The position numbers and the translations under genes are program-made. DNA of 64,000 nucleotides from Nonomuraea rhodomycinica (GTDB lineage Bacteria > Actinomycetota > Actinomycetes > Streptosporangiales > Streptosporangiaceae): the NCBI RefSeq assembly GCF_013363995.1, contig NZ_JABWGO010000012.1, positions 124,001 through 188,000 of the forward strand. The letters run 5' to 3'. The notes under the pieces are model-generated. The model did no database searches. It worked only from the letters and a program-made list of their open reading frames with translations, and was not told where the DNA came from. This document shows positions 8,619 through 17,495 of the stretch, piece by piece; positions within the stretch are counted from its first letter, which is position 1; each line of letters begins with the position of its first letter.

Positions 8619-9089
8619 CTAGCGAATCCTGGCCGAGTCCCCAAACCGGAGGTCGCCGACCTGCTCCGCGTACCAGACGACGCCGGCGACGTGCTCGGCG
8701 ATCTGGCGCAGCGTCCAGTTGGGGTCGCGGGGGACGTCCCAGGCGTCAGGGACGGTCGCGTAGCGGTTGACGTAGGACTGGGCGAGGCGGGGCCAGCGGG
8801 AACGCGCCTCGGCGAGGTCCAGCTCGGTGAAGCGGGCCCAGTCCGCGTCCAGCGTCACCATGCGGCCGTGCCAGGGGTCGGGCGCGGGGGCGGCGCCGGC
8901 GAGCAGGGCCTCCACCTCGGCGAGGTGGTCGATCAGGTGGTCCTGGATGCGGCGGGCCGCCTTGGCGGGGGTCCACAGGTTGGCGCCGTCGGTCAGGATC
9001 GGACGGCCGTCCCAGGCGAGCCAGGTCTCGGCCAGGGCGAGGCATCGGTCCACGGAGTCGGCCACGAGGAGCGCGGGGTTGTCGGTCAT
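8619..9089 (-). CDS. DinB-like four-helix protein
   Basis: A 156-residue cytoplasmic protein. The helical layout and the motifs RRIQDHLIDHLAEVEALL and NWTLRQIAEHVAGVVWYAEQVGDL resemble the DinB/YfiT metal-binding fold, in which spaced histidines bind a metal. The function is unknown; relatives include thiol-dependent transferases. The start is the ATG at 9089 (MTDNPALL). It is divergent from the ArsR-type regulator at 9246, so the 156-bp gap probably holds both promoters. Confidence 0.6.
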   Translation of the reverse strand: MTDNPALLVADSVDRCLALAETWLAWDGRPILTDGANLWTPAKAARRIQDHLIDHLAEVEALLAGAAPAPDPWHGRMVTLDADWARFTELDLAEARSRWPRLAQSYVNRYATVPDAWDVPRDPNWTLRQIAEHVAGVVWYAEQVGDLRFGDSARIR

Positions 9090-9245
9090 GGCGCCGATCG
9101 TGCACCGGAAGCACTCAAACGGCGGTCGAAGCATGTCCGCCGGGGGAGGCGCGGGTGCCACCGCGATCGCGTGGGGTGTCCCCGCCGCGTGGGCGCCCGC
9201 ATCCTTCGGCCTGCGGCGAAACGTGCCCCGGCTAGGGTCGGGGGC

Positions 9246-9962
9246 ATGGCAGCAATGGAGCACGTCGCGGCCGACGCCGACATCGCGCCCGTCGCGGCGC
9301 TCATCGCGGACCCCACCCGGGCCGCCATCCTCACGGCCCTGCTCGGCGGCCAGGCGCTGGCCGCCGGGGAGCTGGCCCGGATGGCGGGGGTGAGCGCCGC
9401 CACCGCGAGCGCGCACCTGTCGCGCCTGCTGGACGGCGCTCTGGTCGCCGTCGTACGGCAGGGCCGCCACCGCTACTACCGGCTGGCCGGGCCCGAGATC
9501 GCCGAGGTGCTGGAGGTGCTGGCCAGGGTCGGCGGGCGCCCGCCCGTGCGCTCCCTGCGCCAGTCGCGGCAGGCGCGCATGCTGGAGGAGGCCCGCACCT
9601 GCTACGACCATCTGGCCGGACGCGCCGGGGTCGGCCTGTTCGATCGGCTGCGCGAGGCCGGCTGCCTCGCCGGGGAGGAGGTGACCCCGGAGGGGGAGCG
9701 CCTGCTCGGCGGCCTGGGCGTGGACGTCGAAGGGGCGCGCCGCGCCAGGCGCCGCTTCGCCCCGGAATGCCTCGACTGGACCGAACGGCGGGCCCACCTC
9801 GGCGGTGCGCTCGGCGCCGCGATCACCGCCGTGCTGTTCGAACGCGGCTGGTACGTCAGAGGCCCCGTCCCCCGGGCGGTGAACCTCACCGACGCGGGCA
9901 GGGAGGGGCTGGCGGCGCTGTTCTCCGGTAAGGAGCTAACATCGCATACGCCGGTTACCTGA
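9246..9962 (+). CDS. ArsR-family transcriptional regulator
   Basis: A 238-residue DNA-binding regulator. A winged helix at about residues 10-85 (DPTRAAILTALLGG, ELARMAGVSAATASAHLSRLLDGALV, GRHRYYRLAG) is followed by a C-terminal domain of about 140 residues of unknown ligand specificity. It is therefore larger than the roughly 110-residue classical ArsR. It lies 15 bp upstream of histidine ammonia-lyase on the same strand and may control that gene or the divergent DinB-like gene. Confidence 0.85.
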   Translation: MAAMEHVAADADIAPVAALIADPTRAAILTALLGGQALAAGELARMAGVSAATASAHLSRLLDGALVAVVRQGRHRYYRLAGPEIAEVLEVLARVGGRPPVRSLRQSRQARMLEEARTCYDHLAGRAGVGLFDRLREAGCLAGEEVTPEGERLLGGLGVDVEGARRARRRFAPECLDWTERRAHLGGALGAAITAVLFERGWYVRGPVPRAVNLTDAGREGLAALFSGKELTSHTPVT

Positions 9963-9977
9963 ACGAGAGAGAACACC

Positions 9978-11528
9978 ATGCGCGACAACGGAGTCGTGAA
10001 CGTCGGCCCCGAACCCCTCACCTTCGACGACGTCATCCGGGTGGCCCGGCTCGGCGCCGCGGTCGAGCTCACCGACGACGCCGTGGCGGCGGTCGCGGCG
10101 GCGCGGCAGCGGGTGGACGAGCTGGCCGAGAGTCCCGTCCCCGCCTACGGCGTCTCGACCGGCTTCGGTGCGCTCGCCACGCGGCACATCGACCCGGCGC
10201 TGCGCGCCCAGCTCCAGCGGTCGCTGGTCCGCTCGCACGCGGCCGGCAGCGGCCCCGAGGTGGAGACCGAGGTGGTGCGCGCGCTCATGCTGCTGCGCCT
10301 GCACACGCTGGCCACCGGGCACACCGGCATCCGGCCGACGACCGCCAAGACCCTGGCCGCGCTCATCAGCGCCGGCATCACGCCCGTCGTGCACGAGTAC
10401 GGCAGCCTCGGCTGCTCCGGCGACCTGGCCCCGCTGGCCCACGTGGCGCTGGCCCTCATGGGGGAGGGCCCGGTCCGCGACGCCTCCGGGCGGCTCACCT
10501 CGGCCGCCGAGGCGCTCAAGCAGGCCGGCATCGAGCCGGTCGAGCTGGCCGCCAAGGAGGGTCTCGCGCTCATCAACGGCACGGACGGCATGCTCGGCAT
10601 GCTGATCCTGGCCATCGACGACCTCACCCGCCTGGTCAGGACCGCCGACGTCAGCGCCGCGATGAGCGTCGAGGCGCTGCTCGGCACCGACCGCGTCTTC
10701 GCCCCGGAGCTCCAGGCGCTGCGCCCGCACCCGGGCCAGGCCCGGGCCGCGGCCAACATGACGAAGATCCTGGCCGGCTCTGCCATCATGGAGAGCCACC
10801 GCGACCCCAACGCCTGCACCCGCGTCCAGGACGCCTACTCCCTGCGCTGCGCCCCCCAGGTCGCCGGCGCGGCCCGCGACACGATCGCCCACGCCTCCAA
10901 CGTCGCCACCTGGGAGCTGGCCAGCGCCGTCGACAACCCGGCCGTGCTCGCCGACGGCCGCGTCGAGTCCAACGGCAACTTCCACGGCGCCCCGGTCGCG
11001 TACGCGCTGGACTTCCTGGCCATCGTCGCCGCCGACCTCGCCTCCATGTCCGAACGCCGCACGGACCGCTTCCTCGACGTGGCCCGCAACCACGGGCTGC
11101 CCGCGTTCCTGGCCGACGACCCCGGCGTCGACTCCGGCCACATGATCGCCCAGTACACCCAGGCGGCCATCGTCTCCGAGCTCAAGCGGCTGGCCGCGCC
11201 GGCCAGCGTCGACTCGATCCCCAGCTCGGCCATGCAGGAGGACCACGTCTCGATGGGCTGGTCGGCGGCGCGCAAGCTCCGCCGGTCCGTCGACGGCCTG
11301 ACGCGGGTGCTGGCGATCGAGGTGCTGACCGCCGCCCGCGCGCTCGACCTGCGCGCCCCGCTGACGCCCGCCCCGGCCACGGCGGCCGTGGTCAAGGCGC
11401 TGCGCGAGACCGTGCCGGGTCCGGGCCCGGACCGGTTCCTGGCGCCGGAGATCGACGCGGCGGTCCGCTCGGTGGCGGACGGCTCGGTGATCGCCGCCGT
11501 GGAGGCGGTCACGGGCCCGCTCGACTGA
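9978..11528 (+). CDS. hutH: Histidine ammonia-lyase
   Basis: Cytoplasmic enzyme converting L-histidine to trans-urocanate and ammonia, the first step of histidine use. At 516 residues it has normal family length. YGVSTGFG (about 55-62) and GSLGCSGDLAPLAH (about 141-154) are diagnostic. The electrophilic MIO group forms from the central Ser of the triad, here Cys-Ser-Gly rather than Ala-Ser-Gly. QEDHVSMG and the Asn/Gln active-site region are intact. The ATG has GAGAGAA upstream. No other hut genes are in the window. It is convergent with the hydrolase at 11536, with a 7-bp gap. Confidence 0.95.
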   Translation: MRDNGVVNVGPEPLTFDDVIRVARLGAAVELTDDAVAAVAAARQRVDELAESPVPAYGVSTGFGALATRHIDPALRAQLQRSLVRSHAAGSGPEVETEVVRALMLLRLHTLATGHTGIRPTTAKTLAALISAGITPVVHEYGSLGCSGDLAPLAHVALALMGEGPVRDASGRLTSAAEALKQAGIEPVELAAKEGLALINGTDGMLGMLILAIDDLTRLVRTADVSAAMSVEALLGTDRVFAPELQALRPHPGQARAAANMTKILAGSAIMESHRDPNACTRVQDAYSLRCAPQVAGAARDTIAHASNVATWELASAVDNPAVLADGRVESNGNFHGAPVAYALDFLAIVAADLASMSERRTDRFLDVARNHGLPAFLADDPGVDSGHMIAQYTQAAIVSELKRLAAPASVDSIPSSAMQEDHVSMGWSAARKLRRSVDGLTRVLAIEVLTAARALDLRAPLTPAPATAAVVKALRETVPGPGPDRFLAPEIDAAVRSVADGSVIAAVEAVTGPLD

Positions 11529-11535
11529 GCCGGGG

Positions 11536-13113
11536 TCAGCTCGGGACCGCGCCGCCCCCGCAGCCCGCGCCGATCCGGCCCGTCTCGAAGTACCGGACCA
11601 CGTCGGCGGCGCACCCGGGCACCCGGGTGGTCGACACGTGCACGTCGTCGGCGACCGTGTAGACGGTGCCGCCGACGGCGCGCCGCGTCTGCAGCGTCCA
11701 GTCGTAGACGGACATGAACTCGTACAGGTGCCCGGCCAGGACCAGTGACCCGCCGCCCCGCTTCAACGCGACCTGCTGCACCGGCAGCGGCCAACCGGCG
11801 CACATGCCACCGACTCCCCAGGACCGGCCGGTCGCCGGATGGCGCTTCACGAGCCGCCGGTAGTCACGCCAGGCGGTGTCGAAACCGACCCGGCTGCCGT
11901 CCTCGTTGCACGCGACGGCCAGGTTCATGGTCATGTTCAGCGTCTCGGGCGCGCCGGGGACGGGCGTCCCCGTCATCGGGGCGCCGAGCAGCTCCTTGAC
12001 GGTGGGCGGGGCGGTGGTGCCCGTCGCCGTCCGCAGTTCGGCCAGCGCCCTGCCCGCGCGCGTCCACTCGGTCGAGTTGCGCTTGGCCAGGTCGGCGACG
12101 GCCGAGCCGTCGACGGGCCGCCGCACGTCAGTGTAGATCTTGGGATTCTTGTCGTACGCGCGGACCAGCTTCGCCACCTCCTCGCGCACCTGCCGGGCGG
12201 TGGCGCCGAGACCGTAGGTCGCATCGCGGCGGGCCAGCCAGGCGGCCATGCGCCCGAAGTCGCGCTCGGCCGCCTCCGCGCTGTCCTTCATATGCTCGTC
12301 GAGACGGGTCCACGGCGGCGCCACGCTGTCCAGGAAGGCCCGTCCGGTGTGCTCGGGGAACCGGCTGCGGTACACCATGCCCAGGTAGGTGCCCCAGGAG
12401 AAGCCGAGCAGGTTGAGCGTGCGCTCGCCCAGGGCGGTCCGCACCAGGTCCAGGTCCTGGGCCACGCTCTCGGTGGTGAGCTGTCCGAGGAAGGCGGGGT
12501 CGGAGCGTCCGCACTCCTGGTTGGCGGCGACCTGGGCGTCGTAGATCTTCCTGGCCGCCTCCTCGGTGAGCGTGCCCGGTTCCTGCGGGCCCACGGGCGA
12601 GACGGGGCAGGCGACCTTGGTGCTGTAGCCCACCCCGCGCGGGTCGAAGCCGATGATGTCGTATCGCTCGTTGGCCTTGGCCATCTGCTCGTTCCTGAGC
12701 GCGACCCGCAGGACCGGGTCCAGGTATCCACTGTTGCCCGGCCCTCCTGGCAGGACGGCGATGGCGCCGAGCCGGCGGGTCTCGTCCGTGGCGGCCAGCC
12801 GGGTCACCGCGATGTCGATCTTCCGCCCGCCGGGGTCCCGATGGTTCAGCGGGACGCTGACCGTCCCGCACTCCAGGCGCTTCATCAGGGCGCGGAAGGC
12901 CGGGATCTGCTCCTCGGTCACGCGCAGGCTCCGGATCACCTCATCGGAGTAGGCGGGGCAGGATGTCCACTGGACGGACGGCGCGCCGGAGCCCGGGCCG
13001 GGGGTGGCGCTCGCCCTCGGGCCGGCGTCCGCGCCGGCGCCCGCCGGGGAAGGATGCGCCACCAGCCCCGCGAGCGCCAGCGCGAATGCCGTCAGTGATG
13101 TTCGGTACGTCAT
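11536..13113 (-). CDS. Secreted alpha/beta hydrolase, TAP-like
   Basis: A 525-residue secreted hydrolase of the tripeptidyl aminopeptidase type. The N-terminus is a Sec signal (RTSLTAFALALAGLVAHPSPAGA). The oxyanion region is VLPGGPGNSGY, the nucleophile Ser is in GFSWGTYLG (about residue 238), and the C-terminal TAP-like domain carries the probable catalytic His in DDVHVSTTRVPGCAADVV with the conserved Cys nearby. Relatives in Streptomyces remove N-terminal tripeptides from secreted proteins. It stands alone between convergent hutH and the gene at 13172. Confidence 0.85.
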   Translation of the reverse strand: MTYRTSLTAFALALAGLVAHPSPAGAGADAGPRASATPGPGSGAPSVQWTSCPAYSDEVIRSLRVTEEQIPAFRALMKRLECGTVSVPLNHRDPGGRKIDIAVTRLAATDETRRLGAIAVLPGGPGNSGYLDPVLRVALRNEQMAKANERYDIIGFDPRGVGYSTKVACPVSPVGPQEPGTLTEEAARKIYDAQVAANQECGRSDPAFLGQLTTESVAQDLDLVRTALGERTLNLLGFSWGTYLGMVYRSRFPEHTGRAFLDSVAPPWTRLDEHMKDSAEAAERDFGRMAAWLARRDATYGLGATARQVREEVAKLVRAYDKNPKIYTDVRRPVDGSAVADLAKRNSTEWTRAGRALAELRTATGTTAPPTVKELLGAPMTGTPVPGAPETLNMTMNLAVACNEDGSRVGFDTAWRDYRRLVKRHPATGRSWGVGGMCAGWPLPVQQVALKRGGGSLVLAGHLYEFMSVYDWTLQTRRAVGGTVYTVADDVHVSTTRVPGCAADVVRYFETGRIGAGCGGGAVPS

Positions 13114-13171
13114 GCGGATCAGAGATAGCGGTGATCTTGCTAGATCCGGATAAGGAGACGCCGGTGATCGC

Positions 13172-14428
13172 TCACGGCAGGGCCGCGATCACGTCCACCT
13201 CCAGCAGCAGCCCCGGCATGAACAGCCGCGGCACCTCGACGGTCGTGCTGGCGGGCGGCGTCCCGGTGATGTACTTGCGCCGCACCGCGCCGTACTCCAT
13301 CCGCAGGTCCATGTCCGTCAGGTACGTCCGGATGAACGTGACGTCCTCGAACGTCGCCCCCTGGTCGGCCAGGATGCGCTCCAGGTTCCGGAAGACGTGC
13401 TCGGCCTGGACGGTCATGTCGCCCTCGCCCACCACGCGGTGCCCCTCGTCGAGGGCGGCCTGCCCCGACACGTAGAGCGTGTCGCCGGCCCGGACGGCGT
13501 GGGAGTACATGCCGTTCGTGGCCGGGACGGTCGGCGGGTTCAGCGGCACGGCCCTCGGCGCGCGCCCCGTCCGCGCGCCGTCACCGGCCTCCGGCGAGTG
13601 CGCGTGCGGCGTGGAGGGGCCTTCCAGGTGGGGCGCGATCGCCGTGAGGTCGCGCCCGCCCAGCCCGGCGGCCTCGGCCTCCTGGAGCCGCCTGCGGGCC
13701 GCGGTGGCCAGCGTCGCCTCCGGCCAGGCCGCGAGGCTGAGGTCCTTGGCCGCCAGCCCGAGGGCGTACCGGGTCTCCGCCGCGGGCACGCGCAACCGCT
13801 CCGACAGCGGCCCGATCGGGGTGCCCGCGAGCACGTCGGCCAGCACCTCGCGCGGCACGCCGTGCGCCGTGCCGTACGCGAACGTCTCGGCGATCAGCAC
13901 CTGGGCCGGGACGATCGCGCTCATGACGGCGACCTTCAGCGCGGCGGCCGCCCCCAGCGGCCCGGCCTCCCGCACGGTGCCGAACACCGACAGCACCTCC
14001 CGGACCTTCGCCGCCACCGGCGCGTCGAGCCCGTCCAGCCCTCCGGCCAGGACGGTCAGCGTGCCGTCCGCGGCCGGCCCGACGCTGCCGAGCACGGGAG
14101 CGTCCACGAGGCCGGTGGACGCCGGCAGCAGCGCCCGCAGCTCCCGCACCGCCTCCGGGCCGATCGTCGACATCTCCACCACCGTCGCCCCGGGAGCCAG
14201 CCCGGGCAGCGCCGCCGCCAGCACCTCGCGGACCGCGGCCGGGTCGCGCAGCATCGTGACGACCAGGTCGGCGCCCCGCACCGCCTCGGCGGCCGTCACG
14301 CCCGTGCCCCGGCGCCACACCGTCACCGGGTGGCCGGCGTCGGCGAGGCGCCGCGCCATGGGGACGCCCATCCGCCCCTGTCCAAGAAAAGTGATCTTTC
14401 CAAAGATATTTCCGTTGAATGCGGTCAT
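13172..14428 (-). CDS. Beta-hydroxyacid dehydrogenase-RidA fusion
   Basis: A 418-residue two-domain protein. Residues 1-280 form a 3-hydroxyisobutyrate-dehydrogenase-type oxidoreductase: Rossmann motif GQGRMG, VDAPVLGS, and the conserved Lys in AALKVAVMSAIV, though the Asn-Asn pair that usually follows is absent. A linker rich in Pro/Ala/Gly leads to a RidA/YjgF domain (about 300-418: YSHAVRAGDTLYVSGQAALDE to the end). The RidA arginine expected in PAR-S is replaced (PPASTTVEV), so imine deamination is doubtful. The start is ATG 14428, and the first 12 codons are AT-rich. It is divergent from the LysR gene, a usual sign of control by it. Confidence 0.8.
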   Translation of the reverse strand: MTAFNGNIFGKITFLGQGRMGVPMARRLADAGHPVTVWRRGTGVTAAEAVRGADLVVTMLRDPAAVREVLAAALPGLAPGATVVEMSTIGPEAVRELRALLPASTGLVDAPVLGSVGPAADGTLTVLAGGLDGLDAPVAAKVREVLSVFGTVREAGPLGAAAALKVAVMSAIVPAQVLIAETFAYGTAHGVPREVLADVLAGTPIGPLSERLRVPAAETRYALGLAAKDLSLAAWPEATLATAARRRLQEAEAAGLGGRDLTAIAPHLEGPSTPHAHSPEAGDGARTGRAPRAVPLNPPTVPATNGMYSHAVRAGDTLYVSGQAALDEGHRVVGEGDMTVQAEHVFRNLERILADQGATFEDVTFIRTYLTDMDLRMEYGAVRRKYITGTPPASTTVEVPRLFMPGLLLEVDVIAALP

Positions 14429-14476
14429 GTGATCAGTGAACCGCGTGACGAGAGATTCCACCAGCGACTAGATTGC

Positions 14477-15622
14477 ATGGCAGCCATGACTGACGCGAAT
14501 ACCTTGGACACCGCCACCCTCCGGCTGTTCGACGAGGTGGCCCGCAACGGCTCCTTCACCGCGGCGGCCGAGCTGCTCGGCTACACCCAGTCCGCGGTCT
14601 CCCGCCGGGTCGCCGCGCTGGAGCGCGCCGCCGGAGGGCCGCTGTTCGAACGCCTGGCCCGGGGCGTACGGCTCACCCCGGCGGGCCGGGCGCTGCATCG
14701 CCACGCCGTCGCCGTCCTCGACCGGCTCGAACGCGCGGGCGAGGAGCTGGCGGCGATCCACGGCGGGAGCGGCGGCACGCTGCGCGTGGGCGCGTTCGCC
14801 ACGGCCAACGTGGACCTGGTGCCGGGCACGCTCAGGGTCTTCGCGCGCGTCCGGCCGCGCGTCGAGCCGCGCGTGATCGAAGGTCTGACCTCCCGGCTGG
14901 TCGAGCTCCTCCAGGCCGGGTCGCTGGACATCGCGGTCATCAGCGACTACCCGGCCGGCCTGCCCGCCGGCTTCACGCTCCGCGCGTACGCCCCGGAAGA
15001 CCTCGTCCCCGAGGCCCTCGCCCCGGCAGGCCACGTTCCGGAAGACCTCGCCACGCCGTCGGAGGATCCCGCCCGGAAAGGCCGCGTCGCGGGAGACGTG
15101 AAACGGGGAGACGGGAAACCGAGCGACGGGCAACCGCGCGACGGGAGACTGGGGGAGGCGGCTCCGCGGCGAGGCGACCCTGAGGACGGCCCGGGCCGGG
15201 CCGTGCTGCTGCGGGAGGACCGGCTGCTCGTCGCCCTGCCGCGCGAGCACCCCCTGTCCCGTGAGGACGCCGTCGACCTGCGCGACCTGGCTGGCGAGGC
15301 GTGGATCGAGGCCGCCCCGCGCGGCCAGCCCACGCTGCTGACCGCCGCGTGCGCCGCCGCCGGGTTCACCCCGCGCAGCGGCCTGCGCGTGGCCGAGTGG
15401 ACGGGCAAGTTCGGGTTCGTCGCCGCCGGGCTGGGCGTCACGCTGGTCCCCGAGCTGGCCGCCCGGGGCGTGCCGCCCTCGATCGTGCTGCGCCCGCTGC
15501 GCGGCACCGCCCCCGCGCGCAAGGTCTACGCGGTCGTGCCCGCCGGTCCGCTGCCCGCGGCGCTGGAGTTCCTCCGGCTGCTGGGACAATGGGAGCCGTG
15601 CACGACGCCTTCGCCCGCGTAG
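14477..15622 (+). CDS. LysR-family regulator with repeat insert
   Basis: A 381-residue LysR-type regulator: HTH at about residues 10-70 (RLFDEVARNGSFTAAAELLGYTQSAVSRRVAALE), then a two-lobed co-inducer domain. At about residues 180-240 a hydrophilic insert (KRGDGKPSDGQPRDGRLGE and similar Asp/Gly/Arg/Pro repeats) interrupts the effector domain, making it roughly 70-80 residues longer than usual. The start is ATG 14477, or 14486 (MTDAN). The 48-bp gap to the divergent dehydrogenase-RidA gene should hold the operator. Its 3' end overlaps pabB by 34 bp. Confidence 0.85.
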   Translation: MAAMTDANTLDTATLRLFDEVARNGSFTAAAELLGYTQSAVSRRVAALERAAGGPLFERLARGVRLTPAGRALHRHAVAVLDRLERAGEELAAIHGGSGGTLRVGAFATANVDLVPGTLRVFARVRPRVEPRVIEGLTSRLVELLQAGSLDIAVISDYPAGLPAGFTLRAYAPEDLVPEALAPAGHVPEDLATPSEDPARKGRVAGDVKRGDGKPSDGQPRDGRLGEAAPRRGDPEDGPGRAVLLREDRLLVALPREHPLSREDAVDLRDLAGEAWIEAAPRGQPTLLTAACAAAGFTPRSGLRVAEWTGKFGFVAAGLGVTLVPELAARGVPPSIVLRPLRGTAPARKVYAVVPAGPLPAALEFLRLLGQWEPCTTPSPA

Positions 15623-16599
15623 GCGGACTCCTCGCCACCGGCCTGCGCGACCTGACCACCGACCTCGCCGCCCTCGACGGCGACGGCTGGTGGGCGGTCG
15701 TGGCCGACTACGAGGGAAAGGTGACCTGCGCCCGCTTCGACCGGGTGCGTCCCGCTCCGCTGCCCCGCCCCCGCCGCCCCTGGCACGGTCCACCGCCCGG
15801 CCGCTGGCACAGCTCCCTCGACCAGGCCGCCTACGAGCGCGGCGTCGGGACGATCCGCGACCACATCGAGCGCGGCGAGGTCTACCAGGCCAACCTGTGC
15901 CGGGTGCTGAGCGCGCCCGTGCCGTCCGACGCCGACCCGCTCGCCCTGGCCGCCCGGCTCGCCGCCGGCAACCCGGCCCCGTACGCCGCGGTGATCGACG
16001 TGCCGGGCGTGACCGTCGTGTCCGCCTCGCCGGAGCTCTACCTGTCGCGCGACGGCGACGTCGTCGAGTCCCGCCCGATCAAGGGCACCGGCGCCACCGC
16101 CGCCGACCTGCTCGACAAGGACCGCGCCGAGAACGTCATGATCGTCGACCTGGTCCGCAACGACCTGGGCCGGGTCGCCGCCGTGGGCTCCGTCGAGGTG
16201 CCGTCGCTGTGCGCGGTCGAGGAGCACCCCGGCCTGGTGCACCTGGTCTCCACGGTGCGCGCCCGGCTGCGGCCCGGCGCGGGCTGGGCCGAGCTGTTCG
16301 CGGCCACGTTCCCGCCCGGCTCCGTCACCGGGGCCCCCAAGTCGTCGGCCCTGAGGATCATCAATCAGCTCGAACCCGCGCCCCGGGGGCCGTACTGTGG
16401 GGCGGTGGGCTGGGTCGACGCCGACCGACGCAGGGCGGCGCTGGCCGTCGGCATCCGCACGTTCTGGATCGCCGCGGGCGAGATCCGGTTCGGCACGGGC
16501 GCGGGCATAACCTGGGAGAGCGATCCCCGGCGTGAGTGGCTCGAGACCGAGCTGAAGGCGTCCAGGCTCATCTCACTGGCATCATCAGGAGGCACTTGA
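15589..16599 (+). CDS. pabB: Aminodeoxychorismate synthase component I
   Basis: A chorismate-binding enzyme of 336 residues that, with a PabA amidotransferase not seen here, makes 4-amino-4-deoxychorismate for folate or p-aminobenzoate-derived metabolites. It has RGEVYQANLCRVL, SRPIKGTGAT, MIVDLVRNDLGRV and FPPGSVTGAPK. The Lys in PIKGT is the residue that separates PabB from anthranilate synthase TrpE (PIAGT). The N-terminal tryptophan-binding domain is largely missing, so this is a short form. The start is ATG 15589; GTG 15598 is an alternative. The stop overlaps the pabC start. Confidence 0.88.
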   Translation: MGAVHDAFARVGGLLATGLRDLTTDLAALDGDGWWAVVADYEGKVTCARFDRVRPAPLPRPRRPWHGPPPGRWHSSLDQAAYERGVGTIRDHIERGEVYQANLCRVLSAPVPSDADPLALAARLAAGNPAPYAAVIDVPGVTVVSASPELYLSRDGDVVESRPIKGTGATAADLLDKDRAENVMIVDLVRNDLGRVAAVGSVEVPSLCAVEEHPGLVHLVSTVRARLRPGAGWAELFAATFPPGSVTGAPKSSALRIINQLEPAPRGPYCGAVGWVDADRRRAALAVGIRTFWIAAGEIRFGTGAGITWESDPRREWLETELKASRLISLASSGGT

Positions 16600-17429
16600 T
16601 GAACATCCCTGTCTGGGTCAACGGGGAGCTGATCGACCCCGAGCGGGCGACCGTCTCGGTGTTCGACCACGGGCTCATGGTCGGCGACGGCGTGTTCGAG
16701 ACCGTGAAGATCGTCCACGGCCGCGCGTTCGCGCTCACCCGGCACCTCGACCGGCTCAGGCTCTCCGCGCAGCGCATGGACCTGCCCGAGCCCGACGTCG
16801 AGGCCATCGCCGACGGCGTCGCGAAGTGCCTGGCCGCCGCCCCCGACTGGGCGCTGGGCCGCATCCGCATCACCTACACCAGCGGCCCGGGCCCGCTCGG
16901 CTCCGACCGCGGCGACCAGGGCACCACCGCCGTGGTGATCGTCGACGAGCAGAAGCCGTTCCCGGTCACCGCCAACGTGACCGTCGTGCCCTGGCCGCGC
17001 AACGAGCGCGGCGCGCTGGCCGGGGTCAAGAGCACCTCCTACGGCGACAACGCCAAGGCCCTGGCCTACGCCAAGGCCCGCGGGGGCGGCGAGGCGATCT
17101 TCGGCAACCTCGCCGGCGACCTGTGCGAGGGCACCGGCTCCAACATCTTCGTCGTCCGCGACGGCCGGCTGCTGACCCCCACCCTCGCGTCCGGCTGCCT
17201 GGCGGGCGTCACGCGGGCGCTGGTGCTCGAATGGTGCGGCGGCGAGGAGGCCGACGTGCCGCTGTCGGCCGTGTACGAGGCCGAGGAGGCGTTCCTGACC
17301 TCCACCACGCGCGACATCCAGCCGATCAGGCTGGTCGACGACACCGAGCTGCCGATCGCCCCCGGCCCCATCACGGCCAAGGCCATGCGGGTCTTCGCCG
17401 AGCGCTCGGCGGGCGACCTCGACCCGTGA
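16599..17429 (+). CDS. pabC: Aminodeoxychorismate lyase (class IV aminotransferase)
   Basis: A PLP enzyme of 276 residues releasing pyruvate from aminodeoxychorismate to give p-aminobenzoate. Fold-type IV features are FDHGLMVGDGVFET near the N-terminus, the PLP lysine in GVKSTSYGDN (about residue 148) and EGTGSNIFVV. The ATG at 16599 is embedded in the pabB stop (TGATG) and has AGGAGG upstream, so the pair is translationally coupled. A D-amino-acid or branched-chain aminotransferase is the alternative, but the pabB context decides. Confidence 0.88.
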   Translation: MNIPVWVNGELIDPERATVSVFDHGLMVGDGVFETVKIVHGRAFALTRHLDRLRLSAQRMDLPEPDVEAIADGVAKCLAAAPDWALGRIRITYTSGPGPLGSDRGDQGTTAVVIVDEQKPFPVTANVTVVPWPRNERGALAGVKSTSYGDNAKALAYAKARGGGEAIFGNLAGDLCEGTGSNIFVVRDGRLLTPTLASGCLAGVTRALVLEWCGGEEADVPLSAVYEAEEAFLTSTTRDIQPIRLVDDTELPIAPGPITAKAMRVFAERSAGDLDP

Positions 17430-17437
17430 CGTCCGGC

Positions 17438-17468
17438 CCCGGGCGGCCCGCCTGACCGGCCGCCCGGG
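17438..17468. terminator. Bidirectional hairpin between convergent genes
   Basis: CCCGGGCGGCC (17438-17448) and GGCCGCCCGGG (17458-17468) form a perfect 11-bp stem with a nine-base loop between the pabC stop and the stop of the minus-strand lipoprotein. Confidence 0.7.
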
Positions 17469-17495
17469 CGCGGGGCGACGCCCCCGAAGCCTGAC

